Shown in pieces: positions 26,525 through 35,823 of a DNA stretch of 64,000 nt. The DNA is from Clostridium sp. 26_22 (GTDB taxonomy: Bacteria > Bacillota > Clostridia > TANB77 > CAG-508): assembly GCA_001916005.1 (NCBI GenBank), contig MNRP01000056.1:62001-126000 (forward strand), written 5' to 3'. Position 1 is the first letter of the stretch; each line of letters opens with the position of its first letter. Position numbers and translations under genes: made by a program. Under the pieces are notes generated by a model. That model worked only from the letters and a program-made list of their open reading frames with translations, had not been told where the DNA came from and searched no databases.

Positions 26525-27484
26525 TTATTGTCTTTTTGGTTTTTCAATTGTTATTTTTCCTAATTGACCATTTTTAAATTCATCTAGTAATATTCTTGCT
26601 GTTTTTTCTTCGTCTATTTTTCCACCAGACATTACACATCCTCTTTTTTTACCTATTTCTAGCATTATTTCATATATGTTATAATTTTCAGGTTGTTCTT
26701 GTGCTAATTTTTCTTCTACGAAACATTCTTCTAATTTATATCTTTCACATAGATTTTTTCTATAATTTTCTAGTAAAAATTTTGTTAGTTGATATGCTAT
26801 TTCTATTTTGTCTAATATTTCTTCTTTTATTGTTCCTGTAAAGCATAAATTCAATGCAACTTCTTCACTTTCAAATTTTGGCCATAATACTCCTGGTGTA
26901 TCTAGTAATTCTATTTTATCGTTTATACGTATCCATTGTTTTTGTTTTGTTACTCCTGGTTTGTTTCCAACACCAGCTGATGTTCTTTTTGCAATTCTAT
27001 TTATGAATGATGATTTTCCTACATTAGGTATTCCCAGTATCATTGCTCTTATTTTTCTTCCTGTTCTTCCTTTTTGTGCGTGTTGTTCTAAGTCTACTTG
27101 CATTATTTTTTCTACTTCTTTTATGAAATTGTCTATTCCTTTTCCTGAGTTTGAGTCTACTAATACTGCTGGTATATTTTTACTTTTAAAGTATTCCACC
27201 CATAGTTTGTTTTGTTTTTCATCTGATAGGTCGCATTTGTTTAATACTATTATTTTCTTTTTGTTTTTTGTTATTTCTGCTATGTTTGGATTTTGACTTG
27301 ATATTGGTATTCTTGAGTCTAATAGTTCTATTACTACGTCTATTAGTTTCATGTCTTCTATTATTTGTCTTTTTGTTTTTGCCATATGACCTGGGTACCA
27401 GTTGATATTAGATTTACTATTTTCTTCTTTATTTTCATTTTTTTTATTTTCTGCTCTCATTTTTCTTTTTTGGTACATGTCCAT
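26525..27484 (-). CDS. rbgA: ribosome biogenesis GTPase RbgA (YlqF)
   Basis: A 319-residue circularly permuted GTPase needed for late assembly of the 50S subunit. The G4 motif (VLNKCDL) precedes G1 (GIPNVGKSSFINR) and G3 (LLDTPGVLWPKF), the order diagnostic of YlqF. INWYPGHMAKTKRQI at about residue 28 is the family's conserved N-terminal motif. A C-terminal helical RNA-binding domain follows. The first 27 residues are a charged extension (K, N, E). It is followed by mrnC. Confidence 0.93.
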   Translation of the reverse strand: MDMYQKRKMRAENKKNENKEENSKSNINWYPGHMAKTKRQIIEDMKLIDVVIELLDSRIPISSQNPNIAEITKNKKKIIVLNKCDLSDEKQNKLWVEYFKSKNIPAVLVDSNSGKGIDNFIKEVEKIMQVDLEQHAQKGRTGRKIRAMILGIPNVGKSSFINRIAKRTSAGVGNKPGVTKQKQWIRINDKIELLDTPGVLWPKFESEEVALNLCFTGTIKEEILDKIEIAYQLTKFLLENYRKNLCERYKLEECFVEEKLAQEQPENYNIYEIMLEIGKKRGCVMSGGKIDEEKTARILLDEFKNGQLGKITIEKPKRQ

Positions 27485-27487
27485 TTA

Positions 27488-27793
27488 TTAACACCTCCTT
27501 TTTACAACTTGTAAATAATTTATAATACTATATATTAAATAAATTACTTGATATAGGGGAATAAACCAAAATAATTCAATTGTATATAATATACCCATAA
27601 TTATACCACTAAAAAAAGCTTCAAATCCATACATTAAATTGCCATTGCTCATTGCAGGCATAGCCCAACCTGAATCAATACCATGAAAAAAGAAATATAT
27701 AGACAAAATAATCCAGAATACATAATATAATAGGCTGATTAAAAAAATAAATTTTAAAATTGATATTTTTTTATTATTTTTTATTTTCTCCAT
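27488..27793 (-). CDS. small membrane protein of unknown function
   Basis: About 101 residues with three likely membrane segments (about residues 15-38, 57-78 and 80-96 of this start) and a short loop GIDSGWAMPAMSNGN between the first two. I do not recognise a family. The ATG at 27793 has AGGAAG just upstream; an in-frame GTG five codons earlier is less likely. It is immediately upstream of rbgA on the same strand (3 bp gap), so it may share its transcript, although the products have no obvious link. Confidence 0.55.
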   Translation of the reverse strand: MEKIKNNKKISILKFIFLISLLYYVFWIILSIYFFFHGIDSGWAMPAMSNGNLMYGFEAFFSGIIMGILYTIELFWFIPLYQVIYLIYSIINYLQVVKRRC

Positions 27794-27850
27794 ATTTCTT
27801 CCTAACACTCCTTCTTCATTACTTCATATAAAATTTTTTTATAAAAAATA

Positions 27851-28855
27851 TTACTTATTATCTTTATTTTCTTCTAAATATTTTTGATAAAATTCATCCA
27901 TTGAAGAAATATATTTTTGATCTTGTATAATTCTAAATTTTTCATATTCTTTTTCTGCTTTTTCTACTGCTTCTTTATGAGATATACTGCCACTATTATT
28001 TAATATTTCTTTTCTTCTAAATTTCAATAAATCATCAGTTGCAGTTATCCAATCCTTCATTGTCATAACATGTCTTTGTTTTGCTTCATCTTCAGCAAAT
28101 ACTAAAAACATATTTGTTAAATCTTTTAATTTTCTCATTTCTTCTTCGTTTAAATAATTCTTTGCAATAACCACATCATATTTATATATTAAGCCATCAG
28201 GAGAATTTTTCCAATTGGTTAGTCCCATATGCTCTTTTTCTGAATTTACTCTTTCAAAAATTAGCTCTGCAGCAGTATGTCCACTTATAGCATAATGCAA
28301 CTTATTTTGAACTATTTTAAAGAAAGTATACGCTTCTTCTGACTTATGATTGTAATCAGTTGCTGTTGCAATAAATAAATCAGTGATTTTTTGGTATGCC
28401 ATTCTTTCACTAACTCTAATTGTTTTAATACGTTCTAATAATTCATCAAAATATTTTGCATCATATTTATTTCCATTTATAAAACGTTCATCATTTAATG
28501 CAAAACCCTTTGTCATATATTCTTTTAATATTTTTGTTGCCCATATTCTAAATTCTGTTGCTTTTTTAGAATTAATTCTATAACCAACAGCAATTATAGC
28601 ATCAAGACTATAAACTTCAGTATTATAATTTTTTCCGTCAGGTGCAGTTATTTCCATTTTGGAAACAACTGAATTTTTATCTAATTCGTTTTCTTCAAAT
28701 ATATTTTTTAAATGTTTTGATATTGCTGGTACACCAACATCGAAAACTTTTGACATACCTTTTTGTGATAGCCATAAAGTTTCATCTTTATAAATAGCAT
28801 CTACTATAATATTACCTTCACTATTTTTATATATAATTAATTTATTTTCTTCCAT
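27851..28855 (-). CDS. RhuM family protein
   Basis: A 334-residue protein of the virulence-associated RhuM family. The N-terminal domain (WLSQKGMSKVFDVGVPAISKHLKNIFEENEL, then VYSLDAIIAVGYRINSKKATEFRIWATKILKEY) is the family signature and looks like a winged DNA-binding module. The C-terminal part (YAISGHTAAELIFERVNSEKEHMGLTNW) is also typical. The family occurs in pathogenicity islands and scattered in gut bacteria; its molecular role is unknown. Full length, no truncation. It lies downstream of a four-helix membrane protein gene (15 bp). Confidence 0.85.
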   Translation of the reverse strand: MEENKLIIYKNSEGNIIVDAIYKDETLWLSQKGMSKVFDVGVPAISKHLKNIFEENELDKNSVVSKMEITAPDGKNYNTEVYSLDAIIAVGYRINSKKATEFRIWATKILKEYMTKGFALNDERFINGNKYDAKYFDELLERIKTIRVSERMAYQKITDLFIATATDYNHKSEEAYTFFKIVQNKLHYAISGHTAAELIFERVNSEKEHMGLTNWKNSPDGLIYKYDVVIAKNYLNEEEMRKLKDLTNMFLVFAEDEAKQRHVMTMKDWITATDDLLKFRRKEILNNSGSISHKEAVEKAEKEYEKFRIIQDQKYISSMDEFYQKYLEENKDNK

Positions 28856-28870
28856 TTTTTACCTTTCCTA

Positions 28871-29350
28871 TTACATTGTTCTATAATTATTCTTATCTGC
28901 TCTATCATCTAATTTTCTATCAAATTCTTCATTTTGATAAAACCAATCTGTTTTTTTATCTTTTGGATTTAATTTTCTATTTTTATCTAATAATAAATCA
29001 ATTAAAACAGCTAATGGTAATATAATTCCTAGCATGGATATCATTAATCCCATATTTTCAGACATTGATAATGAGCCATTTGTTGATAATATATTTAATT
29101 TTGCAGTTACATCTCCACCAAAATAAATTCCATATAATGCAAGATACAATAATCCACCTGTTAATTTTCTTTTTACTACTAATACTACGCATACTAAAAA
29201 TGCAAATAATAATACAATTTCAAATGTTGAATTTATTGGTGTTATCCCTATAAAATTTTTTCCTAATTCTGCTGATAATGCAATTATTATTCTTAGTACC
29301 CAATACATAACCATAAACATTACTAATAAATATGTTGATAATTTTTTCAT
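28871..29350 (-). CDS. four-helix membrane protein of unknown function
   Basis: A 159-residue protein with four predicted membrane segments in residues 5-125 and a hydrophilic C-terminal tail (about 35 residues, rich in K, D, N and R) that probably faces the cytoplasm. No family recognised. An AAGGGGG site precedes the ATG. Gap of 15 bp to the RhuM-family gene on the same strand suggests cotranscription. Confidence 0.6.
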   Translation of the reverse strand: MKKLSTYLLVMFMVMYWVLRIIIALSAELGKNFIGITPINSTFEIVLLFAFLVCVVLVVKRKLTGGLLYLALYGIYFGGDVTAKLNILSTNGSLSMSENMGLMISMLGIILPLAVLIDLLLDKNRKLNPKDKKTDWFYQNEEFDRKLDDRADKNNYRTM

Positions 29351-29400
29351 TTTATTTTCCCCCTTAAATTTGATCTCTAAGCTAAGTTCTTTTAGATAAG

Positions 29401-29425
29401 TAAAAAGACGGATTAGTATCCGTCT
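29401..29425 (-). terminator. terminator of the ireB-ruvX-DUF1292 group
   Basis: AGACGGAT (29406-29413) pairs with ATCCGTCT (29418-29425), followed by TTTTT on the minus strand. Confidence 0.85.
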
Positions 29426-29441
29426 ATTCTTATTAATAAAA

Positions 29442-29741
29442 TTAATCTACAAAATCAAAGTCATCTTTAAATTTTTCTTTGAATATTTCAAATACTTTGT
29501 TTAATGTTTCTTCATCTTCTACACTTACATAAGATTCTTCATCAGATTCTTCGTCTGTGTCTTCTACTTTTAGTATTACTACTTCTCCTTCATCTTCTTC
29601 TCCTTCTGCTGTAACTGGTAGTAATACAACATATTCTTCATCATCTAATTCTACTAAGTCTAAGAATTCGAATTTTACTTCGTTTCCATCCTCATCATTT
29701 AATATTACTATGTTATCCTCTTCATTATAGTTTTCTTCCAT
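29442..29741 (-). CDS. DUF1292 family protein
   Basis: A 99-residue, strongly acidic protein matching DUF1292 (Bacillus YrzB type): IVILNDEDGNEVKFEFLDLVELDDEEYVVLLPV is the family core, followed by EVVILKVE and a C-terminal helix (LNKVFEIFKEKFKDDFDF). Function unknown. Its position after ireB and ruvX reproduces the conserved Firmicutes order yrzL-yrrK-yrzB. An AAAGGAG site precedes the ATG. Confidence 0.9.
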   Translation of the reverse strand: MEENYNEEDNIVILNDEDGNEVKFEFLDLVELDDEEYVVLLPVTAEGEEDEGEVVILKVEDTDEESDEESYVSVEDEETLNKVFEIFKEKFKDDFDFVD

Positions 29742-29839
29742 CTTTTTTCTCCTTTCGATTCGATGCTTTTTTATTTTATATTTAACAAATTAAATATCGT
29801 AATTATAATATCGTATTTTTTATTTTTTTGCAACTGTTT

Positions 29840-30265
29840 TTATAAATTTTCTTTCATCTTATTTACATATGTTTCTAATATATATACTGCAGATATAGTA
29901 TCTACAATATCTCTTTTTTTATTCTTATTAATATCAAGAAAATTCATAGTTTTATGAGCTGCAACTGTTGTTAATCTTTCATCAATTGTTTCTATTTTTA
30001 TTTTGTTGTATTTACATTTCAATTTGTGTATGAATTTTTCTGTAACCTCTGCTCTTACTGTTTTTTCGCCTTTTAAGTTATATGGCATTCCAACTACAAT
30101 TGTATCTACTTCATATTTTTCTAATATTTCATCTAGTCTTCTTAATACAACTTTGTCAGAATTATTTCTTTGTATTGTTTCTAATCCTTGAACAGTAATG
30201 TTTAGTGGGTCTGTTATTGATATTCCAACACGTGCATCTCCATAGTCTATTCCTAATTTTCTCAT
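29840..30265 (-). CDS. ruvX: Holliday junction resolvase-like protein RuvX (YqgF)
   Basis: A 141-residue RNase H-fold protein of the YqgF family. It begins with the conserved LGIDYGDARVGIS, and IVVGMPYNLKGE and TIDERLTTVAAHK are the other family blocks with catalytic acids. The E. coli homologue acts in 16S rRNA 5'-end processing; a Holliday-junction role has also been proposed. It begins 2 bp after the ireB stop, so the two are translated from one mRNA. Confidence 0.93.
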   Translation of the reverse strand: MRKLGIDYGDARVGISITDPLNITVQGLETIQRNNSDKVVLRRLDEILEKYEVDTIVVGMPYNLKGEKTVRAEVTEKFIHKLKCKYNKIKIETIDERLTTVAAHKTMNFLDINKNKKRDIVDTISAVYILETYVNKMKENL

Positions 30266-30267
30266 TA

Positions 30268-30528
30268 TTAATCCTCTAAATCTAATCCTATATAATTTTT
30301 TACCATTTTTTCTAATAATTCGTCTCTTTCAATTGTTCTTATTTTATTTCTTGCATCATTATAACTTGTAATGTATGTTGGGTCTCCTGATAAAATGTAA
30401 CCTACTATTTGGTTTATAGGATTGTAACCTTTTTCTGATAAGGATTCATATACCTCTTTTAAAATTTCTTTTGTTCTTGTGTTATCTTCTCTTTCTACTT
30501 GAAAGCTCATTGTTTTGTCAAAATCCAT
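30268..30528 (-). CDS. ireB: IreB family regulatory phosphoprotein (DUF965)
   Basis: An 86-residue protein matching IreB/YrzL: VYESLSEKGYNPINQIVGYILSGDPTYITSYNDARNKIRTIERDELLEKMVKNYI is the nearly invariant core of this family. In Enterococcus it is a substrate of the Ser/Thr kinase IreK and affects cephalosporin resistance. The N-terminal threonines (TKEI region preceded by DNTR) correspond to the reported phosphosite area. An AGGAGG site precedes the start. Confidence 0.93.
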   Translation of the reverse strand: MDFDKTMSFQVEREDNTRTKEILKEVYESLSEKGYNPINQIVGYILSGDPTYITSYNDARNKIRTIERDELLEKMVKNYIGLDLED

Positions 30529-30545
30529 ATTGTTTACCTCCTCTT

Positions 30546-31634
30546 TTAAATATTTGTAATATCGCTTTCTGCTTTATCTGCATTATCTAAGTACTCTTCT
30601 AGTTTTTTCAAGATTTCTTCTAATCCTGTTCCTTTATAATATGTTGATATTGCAAAATTTAATCTTGGTAATGCTACTTGTTCTTCTTCGTTTTCTTCAT
30701 TTTTTAATGTTATTTTTGTTCTTTCTATTTTTTCTTTTAGGTCATTAACAAATTCTGCTACACCATTTATTTCTACTCCTGAAAATGCTATTACAAATTT
30801 TGGTCCCATATATCTAACAAATACATATTGGTTTGATATATTTTCTTTTATATAGTCAGAAATTTGTGTAATTGTTTTATTTCCTAATTCTCTTGAATAT
30901 TTTTTGTTTATTTCTTCTAGATTAGTTATCTTAAACATACAAATTGTTGATGTTGTATATTGGTCTATTATTTTTCTTCCTTCTCCATATAGGTATTCTT
31001 CTGAATATAATCCAGAGAATAGGTCTTTTCTTACTATTGATTCTAGTGTTTTTTGATGTACAACTGTTTTTAAGACTGATACTATATTGTCTTTTATAAC
31101 TTCTAATACTGTTGTGTCCACATTATCAAAATCATGTGGTGTTCCACTTTCTATAATCCAATAGCCAATATAAACATTGTCTATGTATAATGGAAAGAAG
31201 ATTGCTGATTTGGCTCTTCCAAATTCCATTTGTTGATATGGCAATCTTTCTTTATCATTATTTACTGTAACATATTTTGGAGTTGCTTGTGCTATACTGT
31301 CTTTAAACATGTCTACATCTTGGAGTGATCTTAAAGAATCCCAGTGTCTTTGGTCAACATTTGATGCTTTTACTTCATATTCTGCACCATTAAAGACAAC
31401 AATAGTAGAATACTTTATTTCATATTTTTCTATTAATATTTCATTAATTTTTTTAATTTTATCATCAACTGATGATGTTTCTCCTATTGCATCCATAAAG
31501 TCTTGTACAACCGATAAATTTGTTATTTTTTGATTAATGTTTTTATATGTTTGTATTTTTTTATGGATGTTAAGATTATATACAATTAATCCGATTACTA
31601 CTACTATTAGTATTATTACTATTGCTATTAACAC
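30546..31634 (-). CDS. membrane-anchored GAF plus degenerate GGDEF protein
   Basis: A 362-residue protein with one N-terminal membrane segment (residues 2-20), a GAF-like sensor region (about 45-185) and a C-terminal GGDEF-fold domain (about 200-350). The signature loop reads RYMGPKFVIAF instead of RYGGDEF, so diguanylate cyclase activity is unlikely; a c-di-GMP-binding or scaffolding role is inferred. The stop of the CpaE-like gene lies 19 bp upstream, so it probably belongs to that locus rather than to ireB, which follows at 18 bp. Confidence 0.75.
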   Translation of the reverse strand: MLIAIVIILIVVVIGLIVYNLNIHKKIQTYKNINQKITNLSVVQDFMDAIGETSSVDDKIKKINEILIEKYEIKYSTIVVFNGAEYEVKASNVDQRHWDSLRSLQDVDMFKDSIAQATPKYVTVNNDKERLPYQQMEFGRAKSAIFFPLYIDNVYIGYWIIESGTPHDFDNVDTTVLEVIKDNIVSVLKTVVHQKTLESIVRKDLFSGLYSEEYLYGEGRKIIDQYTTSTICMFKITNLEEINKKYSRELGNKTITQISDYIKENISNQYVFVRYMGPKFVIAFSGVEINGVAEFVNDLKEKIERTKITLKNEENEEEQVALPRLNFAISTYYKGTGLEEILKKLEEYLDNADKAESDITNI

Positions 31635-31652
31635 TTTTTTACCTCCTATTTT

Positions 31653-33989
31653 TTAGTATCTTTTTTTCATTTGATCTAATGTTGAATTCATACTTGGTGT
31701 AAATCCATTACTTTGAATTTGTGGTGGAACATATGTTGATTTTTTAGCAGAACCTTTTGTAGAACCATATGTTGCTTTTCCTGAAACTACTGGATATACA
31801 ATGTTTGATAGTTCTTGGAATATTTGTACTATATTTTTTGGATATCCTTTTATTGATATTTCACAATTTATTACACCTTCCAAATATTTTGCATAAACAT
31901 CTTCATCAAATGGAATTGTTATATATCTTACTGTTGTTTTATCAAATAATTCTGTCATAAATGACATTGCTGGATCATTGTAATATGCCATTCCTCCAAT
32001 TATAGTTTTGTCATTTATACCTCTTATTTTTACAGCTTTATTTAATATTACTCTTAATTTATTTTGGTCTAAAATATTTTTTGATTTTAGTTCTCTTAAA
32101 AATGCTGTTAATGGTTGAATTGTTAATACATCAAAGGTTTGTACTAGATATATTTCTTGTGTTTTTTGGAAATATTCCATTGGTGTATCAAAATCACAAT
32201 CTATTAATACTAAAGAATGTTTTTTCAATAGTGTTTGTAAAATTGCTCCTGCATTTTCTATTCCTTCTGTTTCTGTTGGTAATGATGTATATATAGTTAA
32301 GTTCTTACCAGCATTAATTCCTAGTGCATTTCCATTTAAAAGATTATTTACACAATTCATAGCTGTATTTCTTAATTCTTCTTCATTTTTTGTGTATATA
32401 TAATATGAATTTCTATTTTTTGTTGTATCTAATATTGCTGTATCAATTCCCATAGATGATGTTATTTCTGCTAAGTTATTAACTACAAAAGATGTACCAT
32501 TTTTACTTGTTCCTATAAAACATGCTACTTTTTTGCTTGCTGTTAATAAACTAGATATGTCTATATCTTCATGTTGTTGATATGTGCTTTGGATTTGGTT
32601 CATATTATAATTTTGATAATAATTTTCTTGTTTTGGTGTTTCTGGTTGATTATATGTTTCTTCTTGTTTTTCATCATCATCTTCGAAACCAGGTAAAATA
32701 TTGTTTTCTTCTGATTTCTCATCAAAGCCTGGTAAAATATTATCTTCTTTTGTTTTTTCTTCGAATCCTGGTAAAATATTTTCTTCTGGCTCATTATAAT
32801 CTTCAAATCCTGGTAAGATTATTTTACTTTCCTCTTTTTGTTGAGAAATAGTTTGTGGTTCTTCTACACTCTCTTCAACCGGTACTACTTTTCTAGGTCT
32901 TCCTCTTCCTCTTTTTGGAGCTTGTACTTCTGTTTCTTCTGGAAGTGGATTTTTTCTAGGTCTTCCTCTTCTCTTTTTAGGTTCTTCTATTTCTGTATCA
33001 ATTTCTTGAATAACTGGTGTTTCTTCTACCATTGGTAATTCTTCTATTTCTGGTTTTTGAGTTTGTGTTGTTTCTATTTCTGGCTCAAGTGGTTCAAATG
33101 TTGGTTCTGGTTCTACCTCTGGTTTTGATTTTGCAAACTTCTTTACTCCACTCATATTAACTGCTGATGGAATTACTACTGGTTTTGATAGTATTTTTTC
33201 TTTATCTGGATTTGTTAATAATTTAGAACTTGTGCCTTCTTCTTCTTTTCTTTTAACAATGCTTTGTGCTCTTAAATTGTCTGAAACTTTACTATTAAAT
33301 GATATAATTTGTTGGTATTTTTCGGATTTTTCTTCTAATACCGCTCTTACATTTAATGGTAAGAATTTTGTTATTATTCTTAATTGAACATCATTATATT
33401 GTGATGCTATTCTATTAAAGCTTTCTACATATTTATCTTCATCTTTTCCTAATCTTTTATAATGAGCTAATATATTTTGAATTTCTACTTCACTAACATC
33501 GTTTTCATTTTCAGATTGATATGTTACATCATCAGAATCAATTTTATAATATATTTTAGCTTCTTTTTTAGAACGTGGTTTGTTTAATAATTTGCAAACA
33601 TTATCTACAGACCTATCGTTTCCTAACAAAGCATTGTAGATACCAATACCAAATAATTTTACTAACATAGATTCTGATTTTTCTCTTCTATCTGAACAAA
33701 TTAGTATAATTGGAATATCCTCTCCTTTTAAATTTGAAGCCTCATCACTTATTCCATCTAATTTATCAAATATGAATTTATCTATTTGGTCATATTGTGT
33801 ATGTGTAAATGCCTCTAATTCCTCACTTATTACAATTCTGTCATAGTTTTTGTCTTTTTGTAATTCTTTTAATATTGCATTAAAGTAATAAACATTTTTG
33901 TATGAAATTATTTCTTTATATTCTCTTTGATATCTTTTTACTATTGATTCTGATATCTCCTCATTACTTACAGCAAATAATACTTTCAT
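31653..33989 (-). CDS. CpaE/MinD-like protein with AT-hooks and ILPGF repeats
   Basis: A 778-residue mosaic. Residues 1-150 look like a response-regulator-type domain (as in CpaE). Residues 270-370 are Pro/Glu-rich with two AT-hook motifs (RRGRPRKNP and GRGRPRKVV). Next come four copies of ILPGF[E/D] at about 12-residue spacing. From residue 486 a MinD/ParA-like fold begins, but the Walker A is degraded to GTSKNGTS (493-500); LVLIDCDFDTP is the Walker B side. Architecture resembles CpaE, which localises pilus machinery, but the DNA-binding hooks are unusual. ATP hydrolysis is doubtful. An AAGGGGG site precedes the ATG. Confidence 0.7.
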   Translation of the reverse strand: MKVLFAVSNEEISESIVKRYQREYKEIISYKNVYYFNAILKELQKDKNYDRIVISEELEAFTHTQYDQIDKFIFDKLDGISDEASNLKGEDIPIILICSDRREKSESMLVKLFGIGIYNALLGNDRSVDNVCKLLNKPRSKKEAKIYYKIDSDDVTYQSENENDVSEVEIQNILAHYKRLGKDEDKYVESFNRIASQYNDVQLRIITKFLPLNVRAVLEEKSEKYQQIISFNSKVSDNLRAQSIVKRKEEEGTSSKLLTNPDKEKILSKPVVIPSAVNMSGVKKFAKSKPEVEPEPTFEPLEPEIETTQTQKPEIEELPMVEETPVIQEIDTEIEEPKKRRGRPRKNPLPEETEVQAPKRGRGRPRKVVPVEESVEEPQTISQQKEESKIILPGFEDYNEPEENILPGFEEKTKEDNILPGFDEKSEENNILPGFEDDDEKQEETYNQPETPKQENYYQNYNMNQIQSTYQQHEDIDISSLLTASKKVACFIGTSKNGTSFVVNNLAEITSSMGIDTAILDTTKNRNSYYIYTKNEEELRNTAMNCVNNLLNGNALGINAGKNLTIYTSLPTETEGIENAGAILQTLLKKHSLVLIDCDFDTPMEYFQKTQEIYLVQTFDVLTIQPLTAFLRELKSKNILDQNKLRVILNKAVKIRGINDKTIIGGMAYYNDPAMSFMTELFDKTTVRYITIPFDEDVYAKYLEGVINCEISIKGYPKNIVQIFQELSNIVYPVVSGKATYGSTKGSAKKSTYVPPQIQSNGFTPSMNSTLDQMKKRY

Positions 33990-33992
33990 TTG

Positions 33993-34400
33993 TTACCCCC
34001 TTCCAAACTTTACAAACACAGCGAATGCTAATGGTAAAACTTGGCATATTACTAATAATGTAACGAATGTTACTATTAGTCCCATTCCTTTCTCTAATGT
34101 ATCTAATTTTCTAATACCAATTATGTATTGATGTATTGCTCCTATTGCTATTCCTAAAAAGCAAAATGGTATACTATATATTCTAATTAAATTTAATATA
34201 TATGCAACTAATCCATATGCTTCAGAGCCATATTTTTCTTGATAATCTTGTAATGATTTTGTTTGTGTTTCTTTTATTTGTACAAGTTTACTTTCTGTTC
34301 CATTATCTATTGCAGCTTGTGTAGCATATACTTTAGTTGTGAATGTAAATAATGTTATTAATATAGCTACTATTGCAAATATTGCAAATGTTTTCTTCAT
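33993..34400 (-). CDS. small secreted-type membrane protein, VirB2/TrbC-like topology
   Basis: About 135 residues. I start it at the ATG at 34400, which has AAAGGGG upstream and gives a clean signal peptide (MKKTFAIFAIVAILITLF... cleaved after VYA); an upstream in-frame start would add 34 implausible residues. After cleavage there is a hydrophilic stretch, then two hydrophobic helices separated by IIGIRKLDTLEKG. This topology recalls VirB2/TrbC pilins and small Mot/Exb-like subunits. It ends 3 bp before the CpaE-like gene, so the two are linked. Family not firmly recognised. Confidence 0.62.
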   Translation of the reverse strand: MKKTFAIFAIVAILITLFTFTTKVYATQAAIDNGTESKLVQIKETQTKSLQDYQEKYGSEAYGLVAYILNLIRIYSIPFCFLGIAIGAIHQYIIGIRKLDTLEKGMGLIVTFVTLLVICQVLPLAFAVFVKFGRG

Positions 34401-34507
34401 TTTTTTGCCCCTTTCTAACTTTCCTTTTTTAGTATATATTTTCTCTTTTTTATACTTATATATCATACAATAACTTTTTAAAAATAGCAAGAAATTTTGC
34501 AAAAATT

Positions 34508-35734
34508 TTACAATTTGTTATATAAATATTGCATATGTGAGTAAACTGCATTTGCCCAATTAGAATCACTTGCATATTTTTTATTAATGCCACTTAAATT
34601 TGAACCATTATAATATGTTCCAACAGCTTTTTCTCCACCATATATGCTTGTCCCTTTTGGATTTATATAATATTTTACAAATACTCTTGAAATTAAATCT
34701 ATGCTTTCTGAATAATTTGAAAAATTATATGCTCCATTATATGGGTTTGAATCATATGCTCCATAACCAAATAAGTTATTTTTTTGAAGTGCAATTTTAG
34801 ATGTTCCCCATGCACTTTCATGAATTCCTACTGCTGCCACAAATACACCATTTATGTTGTATTGTTTTTCTATATAATAAAAATATTCTGAATTATTTGT
34901 AAAAATTTTATTTTTATCTTTTGAGTCATTTAATATTTTTTTAAATTGCTCTAAGCTTAACCCACTTGGCTTATTTAATGCCATATTAAAACTTAAATTT
35001 GAATTTAATTCTTGTTTTGTTTTTGTACTTTCTTTTGTCTCATTTTCTTCTTTTGAATTTATATATGTAGTACATTCATTTTTTACCCATCCTGTCATAT
35101 TTTGGTATGATACCTCATACCAGTTTTGAGTAATTTTTAATATTTTTAAATTATCATTTCTTTTTAATGTTGTAATTCTTCGACTTTCTTCAGAATTTGT
35201 TTCCATTAAACCTAACTCATCTGAAGTTACATACACTGTATCTCCTGCTTTTACTTTGTAACTACTTGAATATGAAGCACCACCTATTTCTATTATTTTA
35301 TTATAGGATGCTTTAATTACACTTGCTCCAACTTGCTCCTCTGAAAGTAATTCTCCATCTTTGTATGTACTTTTTATTGTTATATTTTGTGTTCCTTGTC
35401 TTCCTTCTTGTACTACATAAGATACTCCTTTAGGAAGTGTTTTATTTGTTCTATATTCTGTTAAATATTCTAATACTTCTTCTTTTTGTGTTATTTGTAC
35501 TGTTTGTCCATTGCCAGTATTAGTATTTATTACTTCATCAATATCTATTTTGTTAGCATTGCTAATTCTTGTTTCTTCTGGATTTGTATCTGTTTCTTTT
35601 GCATATGATTTGTTAATTGGAAAATATATGTTATAGAACATAAACATATATAACAAGATAAAAAAAGCAAATGCTGAAAATATAATTGTTTTTAATGTTA
35701 TTTTTACTTTTTTATTTTTTTCTTTTGATTTCAT
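34508..35734 (-). CDS. cell-wall glucosaminidase with G5 and SH3 domains
   Basis: A 408-residue envelope protein. A cytoplasmic basic start and one membrane segment (about 12-36) anchor it; residues 70-145 form a G5 domain (EEVLEYLTEYRTNKTLPKG.., ending in a GG motif), residues 150-220 a bacterial SH3 domain (DNLKILKITQNWYEVSYQNMTGWVK) and residues 250-405 a glucosaminidase/FlgJ-type domain (GVFVAAVGIHESAWGTSKIALQKNNLFGYGAYD) with the catalytic glutamate in HESAWG. It should cut the glycan strand of peptidoglycan outside the membrane. Confidence 0.87.
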   Translation of the reverse strand: MKSKEKNKKVKITLKTIIFSAFAFFILLYMFMFYNIYFPINKSYAKETDTNPEETRISNANKIDIDEVINTNTGNGQTVQITQKEEVLEYLTEYRTNKTLPKGVSYVVQEGRQGTQNITIKSTYKDGELLSEEQVGASVIKASYNKIIEIGGASYSSSYKVKAGDTVYVTSDELGLMETNSEESRRITTLKRNDNLKILKITQNWYEVSYQNMTGWVKNECTTYINSKEENETKESTKTKQELNSNLSFNMALNKPSGLSLEQFKKILNDSKDKNKIFTNNSEYFYYIEKQYNINGVFVAAVGIHESAWGTSKIALQKNNLFGYGAYDSNPYNGAYNFSNYSESIDLISRVFVKYYINPKGTSIYGGEKAVGTYYNGSNLSGINKKYASDSNWANAVYSHMQYLYNKL

Positions 35735-35823
35735 AAAATCACCTAATTATATTTTAATATTTATGATTATTTTTGTCAACAAACTTCATATGTTTTAATA
35801 TATTTAATTATGGAGGTATTTTT

